5,967 nt of DNA from RUG14223 sp051881075 (lineage in GTDB: Bacteria > Bacillota > Clostridia > Oscillospirales > Acutalibacteraceae). Of this stretch, positions 5,230-5,967 are shown piece by piece. Within the stretch, counting starts at the first letter, position 1. Every line of letters starts with the position of its first letter. The notes under the pieces are model-generated. The model was not told the origin of the DNA. It saw only the letters and a program-made list of their open reading frames with translations, and made no database searches. The stretch is taken from assembly GCA_051881075.1 (NCBI GenBank), contig JBJEPE010000001.1, positions 1 to 5,967 of the forward strand. Direction: 5' to 3'. The position numbers and the translations under genes are program-made.

Positions 5230-5283
5230 ACTGACTAGCTTTTAGGGAGGGAGCAATATGGCAGATAAACCAAATTTAAGATG
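5187..5283 (+). repeat. Duplicated segment, copy 1
   Basis: This 97-bp segment covers the end of one small gene, the spacer and the first nine codons of the next. It matches 5428-5524 at 86 of 97 positions with no gap, at an offset of 241 bp. Confidence 0.9.
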
Positions 5284-5470
5284 TAAGTTGAATAAAAAAC
5301 CTGATTCAATAGAAGTTAAAATCGAGGTTGACCGTACAGAGCTTGATGCCGCACTTAAATTAATTAACGAAATGACGAAAAAAACAGATGAGTTGCTATC
5401 AAATCTTTCAGAGATAGCAACAGCGTTACAAAATGCACAGATTATAGAGTTGCTTAAAAAGAAAAAGTAA
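5258..5470 (+). CDS. Small coiled-coil early protein, 70 residues
   Basis: This 70-residue protein begins MADKPN after a strong GGGAGG at about 7 bases. Residues about 18-30 look like a beta strand (SIEVKIEVDRTE), and about 30-70 form a charged amphipathic helix suited to a coiled coil. The C-terminus NAQIIELLKKKK repeats that of the preceding 45-residue protein. No known domain is recognisable. It lies 28 bases after its relative, in the early operon; such small proteins are common after cro in clostridial prophages. Confidence 0.75.
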   Translation: MADKPNLRCKLNKKPDSIEVKIEVDRTELDAALKLINEMTKKTDELLSNLSEIATALQNAQIIELLKKKK

Positions 5471-5524
5471 ACCTACTAGCTTTTAGTGAGAAATAAATAT
5501 GGCAGATAAACTAAATTTAAGAGG
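5428..5524 (+). repeat. Duplicated segment, copy 2
   Basis: This is the second copy of the 97-bp segment at 5187-5283, covering the 3' end of the 70-residue gene, the spacer and a truncated start. Four of the eleven differences fall in the ribosome binding region, which has changed from a strong GGGAGG to an A-rich sequence. Confidence 0.9.
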
Positions 5525-5540
5525 TGAAGTTGGATCATGA
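5499..5540 (+). pseudogene. Remnant of a duplicated small-gene start (13 codons)
   Basis: The second repeat copy carries an ATG followed by 12 more codons (MADKLNLRGEVGS), closely resembling the start of the 70-residue protein, then a stop. That stop overlaps the ATG of the next gene as ATGA. The ribosome binding site is poor. It may be a dead remnant, or a leader peptide coupled to the next gene. Confidence 0.6.
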
Positions 5541-5752
5541 CATTGCAAGAGATACAGGAATCAGACAAAATATTTTTAGTACCTACTGATGTGGCAGCGG
5601 TCTTAGGTATGTCGGCAAACAGCCTAAGATTACAAGCACAGCAGGATTCAAGTAAGCTTGGTTTCCCGGTAATAGTAGCCGGAACCCGAGTAAGAATACC
5701 CAGAGTTCCATTTTTAAACTACATAGGTAAACTAGTACCGGAAGGGAAGTAA
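5537..5752 (+). CDS. Small helix-turn-helix protein (excisionase-like)
   Basis: This 71-residue protein contains a segment (about 15-52) with the layout of small MerR/excisionase-type winged HTH domains: VPTDVAAVLGMSANSLRLQA forms the helix-turn-helix, and GFPVIVAGTRVRIPRVPFL resembles the wing and the R-hPR-.FL end of such proteins. It may be a recombination directionality factor or a transcription regulator; I cannot separate these. The ATG follows AGAGGTGA at about 11 bases, a site inside the 13-codon remnant, and overlaps that remnant's stop by 4 bases. Confidence 0.65.
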   Translation: MTLQEIQESDKIFLVPTDVAAVLGMSANSLRLQAQQDSSKLGFPVIVAGTRVRIPRVPFLNYIGKLVPEGK

Positions 5753-5756
5753 AAAT

Positions 5757-5967
5757 ATGAGCGAAATAGGAGTTGTTAAAGGGTTCAAGGTGTTCAATCC
5801 GGATTGGACTTGTAGCCCAAATGGGAAGCCGTTCCAGTATGAAGTAGGCGGTATTTATGAAGAAGATGTGAAACCTATGGTTTGTAATTGTGGTTTCCAT
5901 TTTTGCGAAAAGGCGGCTGATTGCTTCAATTACTATCCGTTTAACCCTAAAAATAAGGTTGCGGAAG
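5757..5967 (+). CDS. DUF7666-like phage protein, 5' part
   Basis: The frame is open from an ATG at 5757 to the window edge, giving 70 residues. It begins MSEIGVVKGFKVFNPDWTC and contains a CNCGFHFCEKAADCFNYY motif. This GFK-F-DWTC plus GFHFC pattern is one I associate with the DUF7666 family of phage and clostridial proteins, of unknown function; the family name is from memory. It lies 4 bases after the HTH gene's stop in the same operon. Its C-terminal part is missing because of the window boundary. Confidence 0.75.
   Translation, partial: MSEIGVVKGFKVFNPDWTCSPNGKPFQYEVGGIYEEDVKPMVCNCGFHFCEKAADCFNYYPFNPKNKVAE

Noticed and set aside
5583..5900. 105-residue minus-strand ORF
   Set aside because: It is antisense to the HTH gene and the DUF7666-like gene, which have operon spacing and family signatures.

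Overview
The window looks like the left end of an integrated mobile element, most likely a temperate prophage, in a low-GC Gram-positive bacterium of the class Clostridia. The grounds are the A+T-rich composition, strong GGAGG-type ribosome binding sites, near-consensus TTGACA/TATAAT promoters, and gene families typical of clostridial prophages (HicAB, a tyrosine integrase, an ImmA/IrrE peptidase, paired XRE regulators, and a protein resembling the DUF7666 phage family). The exact genus cannot be read from the sequence.

Layout, left to right. Bases 1 to about 443 appear to be host flank. This stretch is A+T-rich with no convincing gene, then an array of small hairpins (310-392), then a clear intrinsic terminator on the minus strand (403-441). 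Bases 444-496 hold only the 3' part of a tRNA-Pro(GGG) gene on the minus strand. The 5' part of the tRNA does not follow, so this is best read as one attachment site, with the element extending to the right and out of the window. Inside the element come a hicA-hicB toxin-antitoxin operon (594-1238, minus), a tyrosine integrase (1385-2452, minus), a short non-coding stretch with a plus-strand promoter and terminator that together suggest an RNA of about 84 nt, and a membrane-anchored Cys-rich surface protein with two tandem beta-domain repeats (2652-3608, minus). The lysogeny switch follows: an ImmA-like metallopeptidase (plus), an XRE repressor (minus, overlapping it tail to tail), and a divergent Cro-like gene (plus). 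Three related palindromic operators sit between the two regulators. The rightward early operon continues with two small, partly homologous proteins, a decayed duplicate of the second one's start, a small HTH protein and the start of a DUF7666-like protein cut by the window edge.

How it works together (inference): the XRE repressor holds the rightward promoter off through the GCTCAAwwTGAGC operators. The ImmA-like protease probably relieves repression. Cro and the small early proteins commit the element to its active state, the integrase acts at the tRNA site, and HicAB beside the attachment site may stabilise the element. The membrane protein lies where lysogenic-conversion and superinfection-exclusion genes often sit, but its function is unknown. 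The least conventional items are the putative small RNA between integrase and membrane protein, the membrane protein itself, the hairpin that hides the immA ribosome binding site, and the duplicated small-gene segment.
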